A stretch of DNA of 64,000 nt from the NCBI RefSeq assembly GCF_032818155.1, contig NZ_CP102590.1, positions 1,364,001 to 1,428,000 on the forward strand, read 5' to 3'. The first letter of the stretch is position 1. Each line of letters opens with the position of its first letter. A program made the position numbers and the translations under genes. This document shows positions 50,696 through 60,663 of this stretch, in pieces. Under the pieces are notes generated by a model, which saw only the letters and a program-made list of their open reading frames with translations, ran no database searches and was not told the DNA's origin. The stretch is from Niallia taxi. Lineage in GTDB: Bacteria; Bacillota; Bacilli; Bacillales; Cytobacillaceae.

Positions 50696-51283
50696 ATGTC
50701 TATTGTAAAGGTTGGTGTGCTTGGATTACAAGGAGCTGTCAGAGAACATATTCGTGCCTTAGAAGCAAGTGGAGCAGAAGCTGTCATAGTGAAAAACAAG
50801 GAACAGTTAGTTGATGTGGATGGCTTAATTATTCCTGGTGGAGAAAGTACTACCATACGGCGGCTTATAGATAAATATGAATTTATGGAATCCCTTAGAG
50901 AATTTGCAGCCTCAGGTAAACCGATGTTTGGAACCTGTGCAGGTCTGATTCTCCTCGCAAAGTCTATCGAAGGATATAAAGAGCCGCATATTGGTGTTAT
51001 GGATATTCAGGTTGAACGTAATTCATTCGGAAGACAGAAAGAGAGCTTTGAAGCTAATATAGACATAGTTGGTATTGCCGATCAGTTCCCAGCTGTATTT
51101 ATCCGTGCGCCACATATCGTAAGTGCAGGCGAAAATGTTGAAATATTAGCAAAACATAACGGACGTATTGTCGTAGCGAAAGAAGGGCAATTCCTAGGAT
51201 GCTCTTTTCATCCAGAAATAACAGATGATATACGGTTCACGGAGTACTTTATAAATATGGTTAAAATAGCGAAAGTATATTAA
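50696..51283 (+). CDS. pdxT: Glutaminase subunit PdxT of PLP synthase
   Basis: This class I glutamine amidotransferase of 195 residues shows the oxyanion strand [13 protein letters not shown], nucleophile Cys in [12 protein letters not shown], and His and Glu in SFHPEIT. It releases ammonia from glutamine and passes it to PdxS. It begins eight bases after pdxS and is cotranscribed. Normal length. Confidence 0.97.
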   Translation: MSIVKVGVLGLQGAVREHIRALEASGAEAVIVKNKEQLVDVDGLIIPGGESTTIRRLIDKYEFMESLREFAASGKPMFGTCAGLILLAKSIEGYKEPHIGVMDIQVERNSFGRQKESFEANIDIVGIADQFPAVFIRAPHIVSAGENVEILAKHNGRIVVAKEGQFLGCSFHPEITDDIRFTEYFINMVKIAKVY

Positions 51284-51304
51284 ATAAAAGCTAAAACTGA
51301 TATT

Positions 51305-51736
51305 ATCCCCTTTAAGTAGATAGTGTAAAAAACCACAAAATCTTTTGTGGATGATACACTTAACTTGGAGGGGATTTTATTATGGCTAAAAAAGGACAAG
51401 CGTTTCAGAATTATACAGATGAGTTTAAGCTAAAAGCAGTAATGAAGTACATAAATGGCAATAAAAGTTATGCCGTCTTATCAGAAGAACTTGGAATTAA
51501 GCATTGTACACAGCTTAAAGTATGGGTTAAAAAATAGAAAGCTGGAGAACCCTTTGATAGAAGATCAATAGGTAGTGGTTCTAATACTAATCCATGAAGA
51601 AATAAAACAAGCAATTGAAGACTATATTTATCATTACAATTATAAACGCTCTCAAAAAAGACTAAAACAACGCGCGCCAGTTGAGTACCGACACGCGTTA
51701 TTGTATAGCTTTTTTGTGCTGTCTACTTGACAGGGG
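51305..51736 (+). mobile_element. Internally deleted IS3-family element
   Basis: The ends resemble inverted repeats: CCCCTTTAAGTAGATAG on the left, and on the right GTCTACTTGACAGGGG, whose complement reads CCCCTGTCAAGTAGAC. Inside are the whole of a short OrfA helix-turn-helix (51382-51537) and, after a deletion, only the last part of OrfB (DYIYHYNYKRSQKRLKQRAP, to TGA 51728-51730). The catalytic DDE core is missing. Confidence 0.75.
51382..51537 (+). pseudogene. IS3-family OrfA, truncated
   Basis: The 51 residues (MAKKGQAFQNYTDEFKLKAV, then YAVLSEELGIKHCTQLKVWV) match the helix-turn-helix of IS3 OrfA proteins, stopping at TAG where a full OrfA would go on to a leucine zipper. It sits inside the deleted element. 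Confidence 0.7.
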
Positions 51737-51764
51737 GAAGACCAAACAGTCGGTTTCACATAAA

Positions 51765-51792
51765 GAAACCACCCGTGCAAACGGGTGGTTTA
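51765..51792. terminator. Terminator at the end of the AgcS gene
   Basis: AAACCACCCGT pairs with ACGGGTGGTTT around a 4-base loop, at the 3' end of the minus-strand symporter gene. Confidence 0.75.
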
Positions 51793-51794
51793 CC

Positions 51795-53246
51795 TCAAAC
51801 AGCTTTATCGTTCTTTTTATCCTGCTTAATCCAAAAATCTGCATTTTTAATGCCTAATGGTTCAGGATTAAAAACAGGGTCTAAACCTTGCTTTTTCTGT
51901 TTTTCATAATCTTTAAGTGCGATGATGGCTGGTTTGGCCAGTATTACGATAGCAATCATGTTAAGCCATACCATTAAACCTAAACCAACATCTCCAAGAG
52001 CCCAAGCAAGACTCGCTGTTTTTACAGTTCCATAAAAAGTAGTAGCCATTATAACAAGTTTCAGCAAGTCAGAGAATAAACGGTTATTTTTATTGCGGAG
52101 CAAATAAGTCAAGTTTGTTTCTGCAATATAATAGTAGGCCATGATTGTCGTGAAAGCGAATAAGAATAGAGCGATTGCTACAAACCCGGAACCAAAGCCT
52201 GGGATGATGCTGTCAATCGCAGCTTGGGTAAACCCTGGACCTGGCTCAACGCCTTCCACGTTATTGACAATCATTGTTCCGTTGGGTGATTCTGTATTGT
52301 ACATGCCAGTAAACAAAATCATAAATGCAGTAGCCGAGCATACAAGTAATGTGTCGATATAAACAGAGAATGCCTGAACAAGCCCTTGTTTGACAGGATG
52401 AGACACTTCTGCAGCTGCTGAAGGATGTGGTCCTGTTCCTTGTCCTGCTTCATTGGAGTAAATACCCCGTTTAACACCCCATGCAATGGCCATACCCATC
52501 ATGCCGCCAAATGTAGCTTCCAAGTTAAAGGCACTTTTAAAGATTAGTGCAAAAACACTTGGCAGTTCTTGAATGTTAAGAACAACAATGATGATGGATA
52601 AAAGGATATATCCAAGAGCCATAATTGGAACGACTACTTGTGCTACATTTGCTATCCGTTTGACACCGCCAAAAATGATAAACCCAAGAAGTAAGACTAC
52701 CAAAATTCCTGTTATGTATGTTGGTAGATTAAAGGCATTTTTCATCCCTGCTGCGATTGAGTTTGACTGAACACCAGGCATTAATATTGCCATTGAAATG
52801 ATGGCTGCTCCTGCAAAAAGAAAGGCAAACCACTTAGAGCCAATTCCCTTTTCAATATAGTAGGCAGGTCCCCCTCTATATTGGCCATCGTGTTTTACTT
52901 TATAAATTTGTGCAAGTGTTGATTCTATAAATGCTGTGGAAGCCCCAATAAAGGCCATAAACCACATCCAGAATACAGCGCCAGGTCCCCCGAATGCTAT
53001 TGCCGTAGCAACCCCAGCGATGTTACCTGTCCCGACTCTTCCAGATAATGCGATGGAAAGTGCTTGAAAGGAGGAGACACCTGCATCTGAGCTTTTCCCT
53101 TGGAACATTAGGACAATCATTTCCTTCACATGTCTGATTTGCAGGAATTTAGATACAAATGTAAAAACAAGGCCGACTATTAATACAATATAAATGACTG
53201 GTGTACTCCATAATATTCCGTTCAAAAAAGTTACTATTTCTTCCAT
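51795..53246 (-). CDS. Sodium:alanine/glycine symporter (AgcS family)
   Basis: This protein of 483 residues has about eleven membrane helices. It has the AgcS signatures: SFQALSIALSGRVGTGNIAG near helix 2, GGPAYYIEKGIG, and GMAIAWGVKRGIYSNEAGQG in the middle. It imports alanine or glycine with sodium. ATG 53246 is chosen because AGGGGTG precedes it. The use of sodium fits with the Mrp Na+/H+ antiporter operon a few genes away, which would keep sodium low. It is monocistronic. Confidence 0.93.
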   Translation of the reverse strand: MEEIVTFLNGILWSTPVIYIVLIVGLVFTFVSKFLQIRHVKEMIVLMFQGKSSDAGVSSFQALSIALSGRVGTGNIAGVATAIAFGGPGAVFWMWFMAFIGASTAFIESTLAQIYKVKHDGQYRGGPAYYIEKGIGSKWFAFLFAGAAIISMAILMPGVQSNSIAAGMKNAFNLPTYITGILVVLLLGFIIFGGVKRIANVAQVVVPIMALGYILLSIIIVVLNIQELPSVFALIFKSAFNLEATFGGMMGMAIAWGVKRGIYSNEAGQGTGPHPSAAAEVSHPVKQGLVQAFSVYIDTLLVCSATAFMILFTGMYNTESPNGTMIVNNVEGVEPGPGFTQAAIDSIIPGFGSGFVAIALFLFAFTTIMAYYYIAETNLTYLLRNKNNRLFSDLLKLVIMATTFYGTVKTASLAWALGDVGLGLMVWLNMIAIVILAKPAIIALKDYEKQKKQGLDPVFNPEPLGIKNADFWIKQDKKNDKAV

Positions 53247-53642
53247 ATAATACACCCCTCGATAAACATTGTTTTTAAAATTCTGAATTATATTATATTT
53301 TACAACATGGTATAAAACAATAAAAATTATTGCTCTTTTGCCGAATTTTCGAACTTTTATACTGTATTTTTAAATTATTACAAAAAAGTGATAGAAAAAA
53401 TGAATAAAAAGGAGTTGTTTAATAGTAATACGAGATAAACAACCTATCATTGTATTTAGAAGGGTGAAGAATAATATAAAATAAATCTGCCGCATTAGGA
53501 TACAACAGATTTATTGCTTTACAAAAATAACTGGTCGGACTATAAGAATTGCAAAGTCAGGTAAAAAAGATCTGAACACAACGGCAAAAGCATAAAATTT
53601 AATTATGAGGAAGAGGGGACACAGTAGATAAAGCTGAATTTA
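53247..53642. other. Intergenic region, no gene; one hairpin
   Basis: Long AT-rich upstream region of the symporter. AATAAATCTG and CAGATTTATT (53480-53515) form a hairpin with T-rich sequence after it on the plus strand. Confidence 0.4.
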
Positions 53643-53674
53643 AACCGAACTAAAATGGTTCTAGCCGGTTTTTT
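53643..53674 (+). terminator. Plus-strand terminator without an upstream gene
   Basis: AAACCG pairs with CGGTTT, with an inner GAAC/GTTC helix, followed by TTTT. No plus-strand coding gene lies before it. Confidence 0.5.
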
Positions 53675-53812
53675 CCTTTTCTGTTTTCTATTGCAGGTTT
53701 TAGTATACATAATAAGGGGGAAAAATTTTATACTTGAACGGAGGTTAGTTTTACGTTAAAATGGTGCAGATAACAATTAGTTAAATGATAAATGTGAGTA
53801 AAAACTGGAGGA

Positions 53813-53857
53813 GCCTGTCACTAGGGGATAACTATGCCCTAATGACAGGCTTTTTTT
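53813..53857 (+). terminator. Strong plus-strand terminator without an upstream gene
   Basis: GCCTGTCA pairs with TGACAGGC, with an inner GGG/CCC helix, then seven T. The nearest plus-strand gene upstream is over 2 kb away, so a small RNA may end here. Confidence 0.6.
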
Positions 53858-53860
53858 AGT

Positions 53861-54079
53861 TTATGATACTCTATCAACTCTAACGTATTCTCTAGGGTGA
53901 AATGCTTCTGTTTTATTTTGGAAAGTCTTTTCTAGTTCATTATTAATTGGGATTAGTTCTTTTATTTCTATGTCAAGTTCGTTTAGAAAAAATTCTCTTT
54001 TTTCCCTATGGTCTAATTGCCAAAAACTAAGAAAAAGTAAACCGAATATAGAAAGTGAAATAGAAATTTTCATCTTCAT
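53861..54079 (-). CDS. Small exported or membrane-anchored protein
   Basis: This protein of 72 residues has one N-terminal hydrophobic segment (ISISLSIFGLLFLSFW) and a highly charged helical rest (EKREFFLNELDIEIKELIPI). No lipobox is present. It may be anchored with its tail outside. Function unknown. Start ATG 54079 has only a weak GGTGGTG site. Confidence 0.55.
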   Translation of the reverse strand: MKMKISISLSIFGLLFLSFWQLDHREKREFFLNELDIEIKELIPINNELEKTFQNKTEAFHPREYVRVDRVS

Positions 54080-54111
54080 TAAGCAACACCACCAATATTA
54101 GGGTGGGTAAA

Positions 54112-54240
54112 ATGGCAGTAATTTATACAGGTTACCAACTAAATGAATTTAAAATAAGAGTATTTCACATATTTGGTAAGTCTGGAGAGGACACTATTTG
54201 TATTAACGCAAACATAATTCATTTAATGCAAAAAAAATAG
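54112..54240 (+). CDS. Possible 42-residue protein upstream of mrp
   Basis: A frame from ATG 54112, behind AGGGTGG, encodes AVIYTGYQLNEFKIRVFHIF and then a basic end. It stops 25 bp before mrpA. It is short, not recognised, and could be chance. Confidence 0.3.
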   Translation: MAVIYTGYQLNEFKIRVFHIFGKSGEDTICINANIIHLMQKK

Positions 54241-54265
54241 ATATTATTCAATAGGGGGGATTTCT

Positions 54266-56665
54266 ATGTCATTACTTCATTTCGCCATAATTTCACCGTT
54301 CTTATTTGCTATTTTTGTACCTTTTGTTTTTAAGCATTTTAGGCGAATGCATACAGGCTGGTTTGTTCTTTTATTACCAGTGCTTTTGTTTATTTATTTC
54401 TTATCCTTTATTTCCATCACCTCTGCCGAAGAAATAGTCACCAAAACTATTTCGTGGATTCCTTCTCTGGGAATCGACTTTACGGTTAAAGTCGATGGGT
54501 TAGCTTTATTATTTGCACTTTTGATTACAGGGATTGGCTCATTAGTTGTTCTTTATTCTGTTTATTATTTACAGAAGGATAAAGAACAGCTAAATAATTT
54601 TTATGTATATTTGCTGCTGTTCATGGGAGCAATGCTTGGTGTTGTTCTTTCAGATAACTTAATTGTTTTATATACTTTTTGGGAATTCACTAGTTTTTCG
54701 TCCTTTTTATTAATTGGTTATTGGTATAAACGGGAAAAATCACGGTATGGTGCACAAAAATCAATGCTGATTACTGTTTTTGGCGGACTTTCCATGCTGG
54801 GAGGGATTATTCTTCTTTATTTAATGACTGGAACCTTCAGCATTGCAGAAATCATTCAGCAAACGAATGAAATCATGACACACCACTTATTTATACCAGC
54901 AATGCTTTGTATTTTACTTGGTGCCTTAACAAAGTCAGCACAATTTCCGTTTCATATATGGTTACCTGATGCAATGGAAGCGCCAACCCCAGTCAGTGCT
55001 TATCTTCATTCAGCAACAATGGTGAAGGCAGGAATTTACTTAGTCGCCAGAATGACTCCAGTATTTGCTGAAACTGCGCTTTGGGTATGGTTAGTAGCAG
55101 GGTTTGGGATTATTACATTGCTTTGGGGCTCTTTCTCAGCTGTAAAACAAACAGACTTAAAAGGCATTCTTGCTTTTTCAACCATTAGTCAACTTGGGAT
55201 GATTATGACATTACTTGGTATTGGAGGAGCTGCGTTACACTTCGATTCTGTTAAGGATAGTTATTATACAGTCGCTATAGTAGCGGCAGTTTTCCATCTC
55301 ATTAATCATGCCACCTTTAAGGGTGCTCTTTTTATGGTTGTTGGCATTATCGATCATGAAACCGGCACTAGAGATATTCGGAGGCTCGGTGGATTAATGC
55401 CTTTTATGCCAATTACGTTTACTGTTGCGATAATTGGAACATTTTCAATGGCAGGTCTTCCGCCTTTTAATGGGTTTTTAAGTAAGGAAATGTTTTTTAC
55501 GGCAATGGTACGTGTTCTTAGCATGGATATTTTAAATATGGAGACAATCGGCATCCTGTTTCCTGTTCTCGCTTGGATTGCCAGTATTTTTACTTTTGTT
55601 TATAGCATGATTATCGGTTTTAAAACGTTCACTGGTAAACTTCAGCCTGAGAAGCTCAAGAAAAAGCCGCATGAGGCGCCAATTGGTATGTTAATTCCAC
55701 CAATTGTTTTGGCTTCACTTGTTCTTGCAATTGGATTTTTTCCTAACGTCTTAGCCAATACGATTATTGCCCCAGCCGTTGCAGCTATCATGCCTGCTTT
55801 TACAGTGGATGTTCATATTTCATTCTGGCATGGCTTTACTCCAGAGCTTTATATGACTTTTGGTGTGATTGCGTTTGGATTCTTGCTGTATAAGACTTAT
55901 CCAAAATGGAGAGGGGTTTATAAGATTTTTCCTGAGAAGCTATCACTGAATTCTCTTTATGATGGTGCATTAACTAATACAGAAAGAGCGTCTCGCCGAT
56001 TAACCAACACTATCTTAACGGGATCTTCTAGAACGTACCTACTCTATTTATTTATCTTTTTTATTATCATGTTAGGCTCCACTTTATTTATAAAGGATGC
56101 CTATACGTTTGATATAAGTAATATCTCAAGCATTCATATCGCTGAGGTCATCCTCGCAGTTGGAATATGCATTGTGGCAATTAGTATTCTTTTCGTTAAA
56201 TCACGTTTAACTTCTATTATATTATTGGGTGCTGTTGGCTACTCTGTGTCTTTATTTTTTGTTATATACAGAGCACCAGATTTGGCATTAACTCAGCTTG
56301 TTATCGAAACAATTTCCGTTGCGTTATTTTTGCTGTGTTTTTATCACTTGCCTAAGTTGAAAAAGCGTGAAGAACGAATTTCCTTTAAATTAACAAATGC
56401 CCTTATCTCTGTTGGTGTCGGAGCGATTGTCATCCTAATAGGTTTATCGGCACACAGTAATAAGCTATTTGAATCAATTTCACACTATTATATCGAAAAC
56501 ACCTATAAAGAGGCCGCAGGAAAAAATATGGTTAACGTCATTTTAGTTGATTTCCGTGGGCTTGATACGATGTTTGAAATTACGGTCCTTGCTATTGCAG
56601 CAATTGGGATATTTGGATTAATTAAGCTTCGCCAACAGGGAGGGAAGAAAACTGAAAACAAATGA
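54266..56665 (+). CDS. mrpA: Mrp antiporter subunit A
   Basis: This protein of 799 residues has about 20 membrane helices. The first 500 residues are homologous to NuoL/complex I proton pumps, with YKREKSRYGAQKSM, the key lysine region ALTKSAQFPFHIWLPDAMEA and HSATMVKAGIYLVARMTP. The C-terminal part has the DUF4040/MrpB-like extension (RAPDLALTQLVIETISVALF). With MrpB-G it forms the large membrane complex that expels Na+ in exchange for H+ and supports alkali and salt tolerance. AGGGGGG precedes ATG 54266. First gene of the operon. Confidence 0.96.
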   Translation: MSLLHFAIISPFLFAIFVPFVFKHFRRMHTGWFVLLLPVLLFIYFLSFISITSAEEIVTKTISWIPSLGIDFTVKVDGLALLFALLITGIGSLVVLYSVYYLQKDKEQLNNFYVYLLLFMGAMLGVVLSDNLIVLYTFWEFTSFSSFLLIGYWYKREKSRYGAQKSMLITVFGGLSMLGGIILLYLMTGTFSIAEIIQQTNEIMTHHLFIPAMLCILLGALTKSAQFPFHIWLPDAMEAPTPVSAYLHSATMVKAGIYLVARMTPVFAETALWVWLVAGFGIITLLWGSFSAVKQTDLKGILAFSTISQLGMIMTLLGIGGAALHFDSVKDSYYTVAIVAAVFHLINHATFKGALFMVVGIIDHETGTRDIRRLGGLMPFMPITFTVAIIGTFSMAGLPPFNGFLSKEMFFTAMVRVLSMDILNMETIGILFPVLAWIASIFTFVYSMIIGFKTFTGKLQPEKLKKKPHEAPIGMLIPPIVLASLVLAIGFFPNVLANTIIAPAVAAIMPAFTVDVHISFWHGFTPELYMTFGVIAFGFLLYKTYPKWRGVYKIFPEKLSLNSLYDGALTNTERASRRLTNTILTGSSRTYLLYLFIFFIIMLGSTLFIKDAYTFDISNISSIHIAEVILAVGICIVAISILFVKSRLTSIILLGAVGYSVSLFFVIYRAPDLALTQLVIETISVALFLLCFYHLPKLKKREERISFKLTNALISVGVGAIVILIGLSAHSNKLFESISHYYIENTYKEAAGKNMVNVILVDFRGLDTMFEITVLAIAAIGIFGLIKLRQQGGKKTENK

Positions 56666-57074
56666 TGTCATCTTACAAACGACAACGAAAATTGTATTAT
56701 TTATTATCCTAATCTTCTCTGTGTTTATTTTCTTCACAGGTCATTACACACCAGGAGGAGGCTTTATCGGGGGACTATTAACATCTGGTGCAATAGTGTT
56801 ATTACTATTGGCTTTTGACTTAAAGACAGTTAAGAAGATATTGCCATTTAATTATATGTACATGATTGCGACAGGTCTCCTTTTTTCCATTGGAACGGGA
56901 GCAGGGGCGATGCTTTTCAACGTGCCATTCCTAACACATGCGTATACTCATATAGATATTCCAATCCTGGGCGAGCTTTCGCTCCATACAGCTACGATAT
57001 TTGACTTAGGTGTGTTCTTAGTAGTTGTAGGAGTAACAATGACGATTATTCAAACGATTGGAGGAGATGAATAA
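56652..57074 (+). CDS. mrpB: Mrp antiporter subunit B, apparent CTG start
   Basis: This protein of 140 residues has four helices. The family start [20 protein letters not shown] is complete only if translation begins at CTG 56652. No ATG, GTG or TTG occurs in frame near it; the next in-frame one (GTG 56721) would delete the first helix. AGGGAGGGA lies six bases before the CTG. The [20 protein letters not shown] signature and [16 protein letters not shown] loop identify MrpB. It overlaps mrpA by 14 bases. Confidence 0.92.
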   Translation: MKTNDVILQTTTKIVLFIILIFSVFIFFTGHYTPGGGFIGGLLTSGAIVLLLLAFDLKTVKKILPFNYMYMIATGLLFSIGTGAGAMLFNVPFLTHAYTHIDIPILGELSLHTATIFDLGVFLVVVGVTMTIIQTIGGDE

Positions 57075-57415
57075 TGGAAATAATCATGATCTTTGTTATT
57101 GGGATATTGTTTATGTGTGCAACCTATTTAATGCTTTCCAAAAGCTTGCTGCGGATTATTATTGGAACTGGGTTATTAAGTCATGGAGCCCATTTGCTTA
57201 TTCTAACAATGGGAGGCTTAAAAAAGGGAGCCGCGCCATTGCTTGGGGAAAATGCAGAAGCCTATACAGATCCAATCCCACAAGCATTAATTTTAACAGC
57301 TATTGTCATCAGCTTTGGGGTGACAGCCTTTTTCTTAGTTTTAGCCTATCGTGCCTACCAAGAGCTTGGCACTGACAATATGGAAAAATTGAGAGGAATG
57401 GATGGCAATGATTAA
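57074..57415 (+). CDS. mrpC: Mrp antiporter subunit C
   Basis: This NuoK-like protein of 113 residues has three helices. The typical segments are [20 protein letters not shown] and [20 protein letters not shown]. It starts with TAATG, sharing one base with the mrpB stop. It is part of the proton path of the Mrp complex. Confidence 0.96.
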   Translation: MEIIMIFVIGILFMCATYLMLSKSLLRIIIGTGLLSHGAHLLILTMGGLKKGAAPLLGENAEAYTDPIPQALILTAIVISFGVTAFFLVLAYRAYQELGTDNMEKLRGMDGND

Positions 57416-58889
57416 TTTTTTACTTTTACCCATACTAATTCCGTTAATTACTGGAGTTATTCTGATTTTCTTTTCAAAAAATATTATTGCCCAAAGGTGG
57501 ATTTCCGGAATATCCTCGATTTCTAATATTGTTGTTTCTGCCATATTAGTTCAAAGGATTAGACAGGACGGCATCCAAACATTGGATGTTTCTAGCTGGG
57601 ATGCTCCATTCGGGATTACGCTTGTATCTGATATGCTATCAGCATTACTTGTTCTTACTACCAGTATTGTTGCATGTACTACTCTCATTTACTCTTTCCG
57701 GGGCATTGGACAAGAGAGGGAGAGATTTTATTACTACCCATGTTTTAACTTTCTTATTGTTGGTGTTAATGGTGCATTTACAACAGGGGACATATTCAAT
57801 CTTTTTGTATTTTTTGAAGTAATGCTGATGGCATCTTATGCACTTATCGTACTTGGAGGAACAAAAATACAGCTGCGTGAATCTATTAAATATCTTCTTG
57901 TGAATATTATTTCTTCCGCATTATTTGTCATAACAGTAGCTTATTTATATTCAGTTGTTGGTACACTTAACATGGCACATATATCAGAAAGAATTAGTGA
58001 AGTGGATCAGCCCGGAATTATAACGGTCATTGCCATTTTATTTTTAGTTGTATTTGGTCTAAAAGGAGCTGTTTTCCCGTTATCGTTCTGGCTTCCGGGG
58101 TCTTACAATGCACCTCCAATTCCAGTAATGGCTTTATTCGGTGCGTTGCTGACAAAGGTAGGGGTGTACTCCATTATGAGAACATACACGTTACTTTTTT
58201 ATCATGATACAGGCTACACTAGCAAAATATTAGCCACTTTAGCTATATTGAGTATTATCTTTGGTTTGATTGGCGCACTTGCTTTTGCAGACATTAAAAA
58301 AATTATTATCTACAACATAATCGTTGCTGTGGGAGTAATTCTTTTCGGTGTTTCTGTGATGACAACAGATTCGCTAACTGGTTCTGTGTTTTATTTAATC
58401 CACGATATGCTTATAAAAACGACTCTATTTTTATTAATAGGAATTATTATAAGTATTACTGGCACGAGTAAATTAAAAGAGATTAGTGGATTGATCAAAA
58501 AATATCCTGGGTTAGCGTGGACCTTTTTCTTAAGTGCGTTGTCCCTTGCAGGAATTCCTCCTCTAAGTGGTTTTATCGGAAAGCTGTTAATTGTTAAAGG
58601 TGGTTTTGAAGCGGGGGATTACCTTGGTGCTGCTATTGTATTAATCTCTAGTCTGCTTATATTACTCTCCATAATGAAAATCTTTATAAATGGATTTTGG
58701 GGTACACCTCGTTCCTATGAAGGGGAAAAGAAGGCACCAGTGAAAACTTTAATAATTGCACCAATAATCCTAATTAGTATCTCTATTCTTTTGGGGGTAG
58801 GAGCGGAAGCTGTTTATCCGTATATCTCACAGGCAGCTGAGACATTGGTTCAACCAGAAATTTATATTGATGCAGTCTTAAAGGAGTGA
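57402..58889 (+). CDS. mrpD: Mrp antiporter subunit D
   Basis: This NuoN/M-like protein of 495 residues has about 14 helices. The signature is [20 protein letters not shown], with the acidic residue of the pump, and [20 protein letters not shown] with its conserved lysine. It overlaps mrpC by 14 bases. Start at ATG 57402, with ATG 57408 as an alternative. Confidence 0.96.
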   Translation: MAMINFLLLPILIPLITGVILIFFSKNIIAQRWISGISSISNIVVSAILVQRIRQDGIQTLDVSSWDAPFGITLVSDMLSALLVLTTSIVACTTLIYSFRGIGQERERFYYYPCFNFLIVGVNGAFTTGDIFNLFVFFEVMLMASYALIVLGGTKIQLRESIKYLLVNIISSALFVITVAYLYSVVGTLNMAHISERISEVDQPGIITVIAILFLVVFGLKGAVFPLSFWLPGSYNAPPIPVMALFGALLTKVGVYSIMRTYTLLFYHDTGYTSKILATLAILSIIFGLIGALAFADIKKIIIYNIIVAVGVILFGVSVMTTDSLTGSVFYLIHDMLIKTTLFLLIGIIISITGTSKLKEISGLIKKYPGLAWTFFLSALSLAGIPPLSGFIGKLLIVKGGFEAGDYLGAAIVLISSLLILLSIMKIFINGFWGTPRSYEGEKKAPVKTLIIAPIILISISILLGVGAEAVYPYISQAAETLVQPEIYIDAVLKE

Positions 58890-58894
58890 TACGT

Positions 58895-59371
58895 GTGGCT
58901 TTTCAAATATTGTTAAATGTGTTTCTTGGTTTTATGTGGATGGTTATGACCGTATCATTTGAACCTGCAGCTTTTCTTAAAGGATACCTATTGGGTTTGC
59001 TTATTATCTATATTTTTAGGAATTTCTTTACTTCTCGTTTTTACCTATTAAGAATAGTTGCTGTATTAAAGCTCACCTATATTTTTATTAGAGAATTAAT
59101 CAGCTCAAACATAGCCGTTGTAAAAACAGTCTTAAAGCCAAAATTAGATATGCAGCCAGGGATTTTTGCCTACCCGACGATTTTAGAGAAGAATTGGGAG
59201 ATAACCCTTCTGGCAAATTTGATTACCTTGACACCTGGAACACTAGTGATTGAGGTATCTTCAGATAATAAAATATTATATGTTCATGCTTTAGATATTA
59301 ATGATGCACAGGAATCTATTGACTCTATTAAAGATACATTTGAGAAAGCAATTTTGGAGGTGGGCAGGTAA
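58895..59371 (+). CDS. mrpE: Mrp antiporter subunit E
   Basis: This protein of 158 residues has two or three N-terminal helices and a cytoplasmic domain holding WEITLLANLITLTPGTLVIE and HALDINDAQESID, the MrpE signature. GTG 58895 is chosen, six bases after AAGGAGTGA; the frame could start earlier at GTG 58886, but that lies in the ribosome site. Confidence 0.95.
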   Translation: MAFQILLNVFLGFMWMVMTVSFEPAAFLKGYLLGLLIIYIFRNFFTSRFYLLRIVAVLKLTYIFIRELISSNIAVVKTVLKPKLDMQPGIFAYPTILEKNWEITLLANLITLTPGTLVIEVSSDNKILYVHALDINDAQESIDSIKDTFEKAILEVGR

Positions 59372-59655
59372 TGTTTCAAGCGTTTATGTATATGGCAATC
59401 CTCTTAATCGTCATTGCGATGATAGGATTTACCTACAGAGCAATTAAAGGCCCAACAACCCCTGATAGAGTCGTTGCTTTAGATGCTATTGGTATTAGCT
59501 TAGCAGGCTTGACTGCTCTAATATCGATTGTCCTTAACACGAGTGCTTTTCTTGAAGTAATTTTAGTAATTGGCATCCTCTCATTCATTGGAACGGTAGC
59601 CTTTTCTAAATTTTTAGAGAAGGGAGAGGTGATTGAAAATGACCGAAATCGTTAA
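59371..59655 (+). CDS. mrpF: Mrp antiporter subunit F
   Basis: This protein of 94 residues has three helices with the MrpF signature YRAIKGPTTPDRVVALDAIG. Its ATG overlaps the mrpE stop by one base. It is a small structural subunit of the complex. Confidence 0.96.
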   Translation: MFQAFMYMAILLIVIAMIGFTYRAIKGPTTPDRVVALDAIGISLAGLTALISIVLNTSAFLEVILVIGILSFIGTVAFSKFLEKGEVIENDRNR

Positions 59656-59992
59656 GGGAATAGTTGGCTTATTAATAGCAGTTGGAGTTCTTCTTCATTT
59701 AGTCGCTGCAATAGGAGTCATCAGACTTCCAGATGTTTATACGAGAAATCACGCAGCATCTAAAGCAGCAACGCTTGGAATAATGGTCATTCTTCTTGCT
59801 ACTTTTTTGTATTTTTATTTAATAAATGGTCAGTTTAATTCAAGAATTTTACTTGGGATTGCTTTCTTCTTCCTAACTTCACCTGTTGCAGGGCATCTTA
59901 TTGGCAGAGCAGCCTACAATTCAGGCGTGAAATTATGGGATAAAAATGTCCGCGATGATTTAAAGACGAGTAGAAGCAGCAAAAAAGAGTAA
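59639..59992 (+). CDS. mrpG: Mrp antiporter subunit G
   Basis: This protein of 117 residues has three helices with the signature IGVIRLPDVYTRNHAASKAA and LTSPVAGHLIGRAAY. ATG 59639 follows GAGAGGTGA and overlaps mrpF by 17 bases. Last gene of the operon; a terminator follows. Confidence 0.96.
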   Translation: MTEIVKGIVGLLIAVGVLLHLVAAIGVIRLPDVYTRNHAASKAATLGIMVILLATFLYFYLINGQFNSRILLGIAFFFLTSPVAGHLIGRAAYNSGVKLWDKNVRDDLKTSRSSKKE

Positions 59993-60031
59993 TGGATGAT
60001 AAAGAGCGTAAAAAAATGATTAATTGATGTA

Positions 60032-60070
60032 AAAAAACCTTCCGTATTTCACAAATTGCGGAAGGTTTTC
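60032..60070. terminator. Terminator of the mrp operon
   Basis: AAAACCTTCCG pairs with CGGAAGGTTTT. It also serves the convergent minus-strand gene. Confidence 0.85.
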
Positions 60071-60079
60071 TTGTTATCA

Positions 60080-60451
60080 CTATTTATCTAGTAGGTTGTA
60101 GGCTTCCTCAACGGAATCAACAAAAACTCCAGGGAAGTTAATTTTATTAACGCAATTTTCAACCTGTATTCTTGAAGCAGGAAAGGTAGGACTAATAATA
60201 ATCAGCGTTTTAAAATTAGCCATCCAATATAGCTTCAAAACGAAAATGATATCATCCACCACATCACTAGGTACTTCCTCTTGTCCGCGTCCATCTATAA
60301 TTAACGTATATCTTGAAGGATTAATACTATTAACGACGGTCTGAAACTCACTTAAATATATTTTTGCATCTTCCTCTTTAAAAAAACCGTCTACTTTCAC
60401 AAAGAAAATGCTCTTTTCTTCATCCAATGCAAAGGAATATAGCTTCCTCAT
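60080..60451 (-). CDS. STAS-like small protein
   Basis: This protein of 123 residues shows alternating strands and helices (SIFFVKVDGFFKEEDAKIYL, YTLIIDGRGQEEVPSD, FKTLIIISPTFPAS, VFVDSVEEAYNLL). The order is close to STAS or SpoIIAA-like domains. ATG 60451 follows GGGGGAACAAGA. No anti-sigma partner is near. Similar stand-alone proteins are common in Bacillus and of unknown role. Confidence 0.65.
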   Translation of the reverse strand: MRKLYSFALDEEKSIFFVKVDGFFKEEDAKIYLSEFQTVVNSINPSRYTLIIDGRGQEEVPSDVVDDIIFVLKLYWMANFKTLIIISPTFPASRIQVENCVNKINFPGVFVDSVEEAYNLLDK

Positions 60452-60663
60452 TTCTTGTTCCCCCAAAGTGTAAAAAATAACTACTGTCTTCATAATACAT
60501 AAAACGACTCAAATCGACAATCCTAGAATTTATCCTAGTTTATAAGAATTACTAGTAGCCAAAGACGGGGTAGAATATATATGCTCAATAAGTTATTACA
60601 AGTTACTTTCAAACGAATGTACAGTCATAATAGGCGGTGATACCACTCACTAATTAGAGATTC

